A DNA stretch of 36,741 nucleotides from an uncultured Planctomycetaceae bacterium (lineage in GTDB: Bacteria > Planctomycetota > Planctomycetia > Pirellulales > UBA1268): assembly GCA_937926325.1 (NCBI GenBank), contig CALAZQ010000287.1:1-36741 (forward strand), written 5' to 3'. Numbering within the stretch: position 1 is the stretch's first letter; each line of letters opens with the position of its first letter. The notes beneath the pieces are model-generated. The model was not told the origin of the DNA and ran no database searches. It was given only the letters and a program-made list of their open reading frames with translations. The translations under genes were made by a program, and so were the position numbers. Shown here piece by piece: positions 35,802-36,741 of this stretch.

Positions 35802-36650
35802 ATGGAGCAACTGGCAGGTATGGCGACGGTAACAGATGGCGGCAGGACGGGAACGGCCGCGGTGCAGGAGGCCTTGGCAGCCTGTCGGGCCAGTGGCGGG
35901 CGGGCGATAGCCCCGTTCGTGACGGCGGGTGACCCCGACGTTGAGACAACGCTGGCGGTGCTCGAAGCCGTCGATCGGGCCGGGGCAACCCTCTGCGAAT
36001 TGGGCGTGCCCTACAGCGACCCGATTGCTGACGGTCCGGTGATTCAGGCCTCGTACACCCGGGCGTTGGCGGCAGGCATGTCGCTCGACAAGCTTTTTGA
36101 TCTGGTCAGCCGCAGCCGGGCGACGGTCCGGATGCCAATGCTGGCAATGGCGAGCTATTCGTTGATCTTCCGGGTTGGCATCGCTTCATTCGTGGCCCGG
36201 GCCGTTGCCAGCGGCCTGTCGGGGTTCGTGGTGCCCGATCTGCCGCTGGAGGAGTCGGACGAGCTCGATGCCGCCTGCCGCGACGCCGGCCTGGCGCTGG
36301 TGCGGCTGGTGACCCCGACCACCCCTCCGGAGCGGGCCGAGCAGATTGCCCGGCGATCAACCGGCTTTCTCTACTGCGTCTCGGTGGCGGGCGTGACCGG
36401 TGAGCGGACGGCCCTGCCGGCGGGCCTGATCGACCGGGTTGCCTGGCTGCGGGAGCGAACCGAGGTGCCGATTCTGGTCGGCTTCGGCATCGCCAGTCCG
36501 GACCAGGCCCGGGAGGTGGCCCAGGTGGCCGACGGCGTGATCGTCGGCTCAGCCGTCGTCCGGCAGCTCGAGCAGGCGGCCGCCGGCCAAGGGGTCGCGG
36601 CGGTCGAGCGATTTGTCGGAGAACTTGTTGCTGCGTGCCGCGGCGGCTGA
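35802..36650 (+). CDS. trpA: Tryptophan synthase alpha subunit
   Basis: TrpA cleaves indole-3-glycerol phosphate to indole and glyceraldehyde-3-phosphate and feeds indole to TrpB. The 282-residue barrel contains FVTAGDPDVETT, LCELGVPYSDPIADGP with catalytic Glu66 and Asp77, GFVVPDLPLEES, and GFGIASPDQAREV. These positions correspond to Glu49 and Asp60 of the enteric enzyme. The N-terminus is about 17 residues longer than usual; ATG at 35820 (MATVTD) is an equally possible start, and no ribosome site clearly decides. It follows trpB by 22 bases, as expected for the two-subunit complex. Confidence 0.95.
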   Translation: MEQLAGMATVTDGGRTGTAAVQEALAACRASGGRAIAPFVTAGDPDVETTLAVLEAVDRAGATLCELGVPYSDPIADGPVIQASYTRALAAGMSLDKLFDLVSRSRATVRMPMLAMASYSLIFRVGIASFVARAVASGLSGFVVPDLPLEESDELDAACRDAGLALVRLVTPTTPPERAEQIARRSTGFLYCVSVAGVTGERTALPAGLIDRVAWLRERTEVPILVGFGIASPDQAREVAQVADGVIVGSAVVRQLEQAAAGQGVAAVERFVGELVAACRGG

Positions 36651-36741
36651 CAGCATCGAGCCTGCCGCCGCTCGGGGGTGAAATGCGTTGGAAGAATGGC
36701 AGCCGGGAGCGGCAGCGACCGGACGTGCGGGACGATTGAGG

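Noticed and set aside
36683..36739. Mini-ORF at the right edge (MRWKNGSRERQRPD onward, 18 codons) behind a GGGGGTGA run
   Set aside because: The start resembles the MRW start of YpfJ-type zinc metallopeptidases, but a TGA stop comes at 36737 and the window ends two bases later. It cannot be separated from chance or from a broken gene without downstream sequence.

Overview
This window reads as chromosomal DNA of a planctomycete, most likely Pirellulales-like. Evidence seen: high GC (by eye about two thirds), and several protein types known from that phylum, namely a DUF1573 protein, a cytochrome c554-like protein with an EPCGC N-terminal module, an FHA protein ending in an ADALRKYF-like tail, a CERDY small protein, a TPR/ExbB/ExbD/ExbD block and ExeA-like plus BY-kinase-like NTPases. 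The assignment is inference from protein content; there is no rRNA in the window. No tRNA, rRNA, CRISPR array, insertion sequence or prophage was recognised. No gene-free stretch exceeds about 225 bases.

Layout. (1) 1-2674 (+): end of infB, rbfA, a Lys/Ala-tailed protein with a degenerate endonuclease III-like core, and yebC, a translation-linked operon. (2) 2863-7329 (-): archaeal/eukaryotic-type proS, a DUF1573 protein and an exported tetraheme cytochrome. A long imperfect hairpin lies in the convergent gap at 2775-2850. (3) 7448-13226 (+), divergent from proS: YhaM-like exoribonuclease and RNase R (overlapping), then gcvT, gcvH and a LipM/LplA-type lipoyl-pathway enzyme. (4) 13383-15291 (+): FHA protein with a clear terminator, CERDY small protein, TPR lipoprotein. 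(5) 15403-18300 (+): serC and serA, behind a good sigma70-like promoter. (6) 18318-24430 (+): two exported repeat proteins, ExbB/TolQ, and two ExbD/TolR, tightly packed. (7) 24469-29216 (-): metH and a XerC/D-type recombinase. (8) 29440-31264 (+): membrane protein and two NTPases, both lacking the canonical Walker A lysine. (9) 31245-34377 (-): mutM, a Tat-exported DUF3500-like protein and a ThiO-like flavoenzyme. (10) 34548-36650 (+): trpB and trpA.

Functional links. Serine synthesis (serC-serA), glycine cleavage (gcvT-gcvH with a lipoate enzyme), methionine synthase, tryptophan synthase and a glycine-oxidase-like enzyme make the region rich in one-carbon and amino-acid metabolism. Neighbouring genes often overlap start and stop (GTGA, ATGA, TTGA), implying translational coupling.

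The least understood parts are the exported-repeat plus ExbBD block, the NTPase trio with altered P-loops and the HhH-GPD-like protein with histone-H1-like tails. Each looks like a real conserved system, but I cannot establish novelty without database searches.
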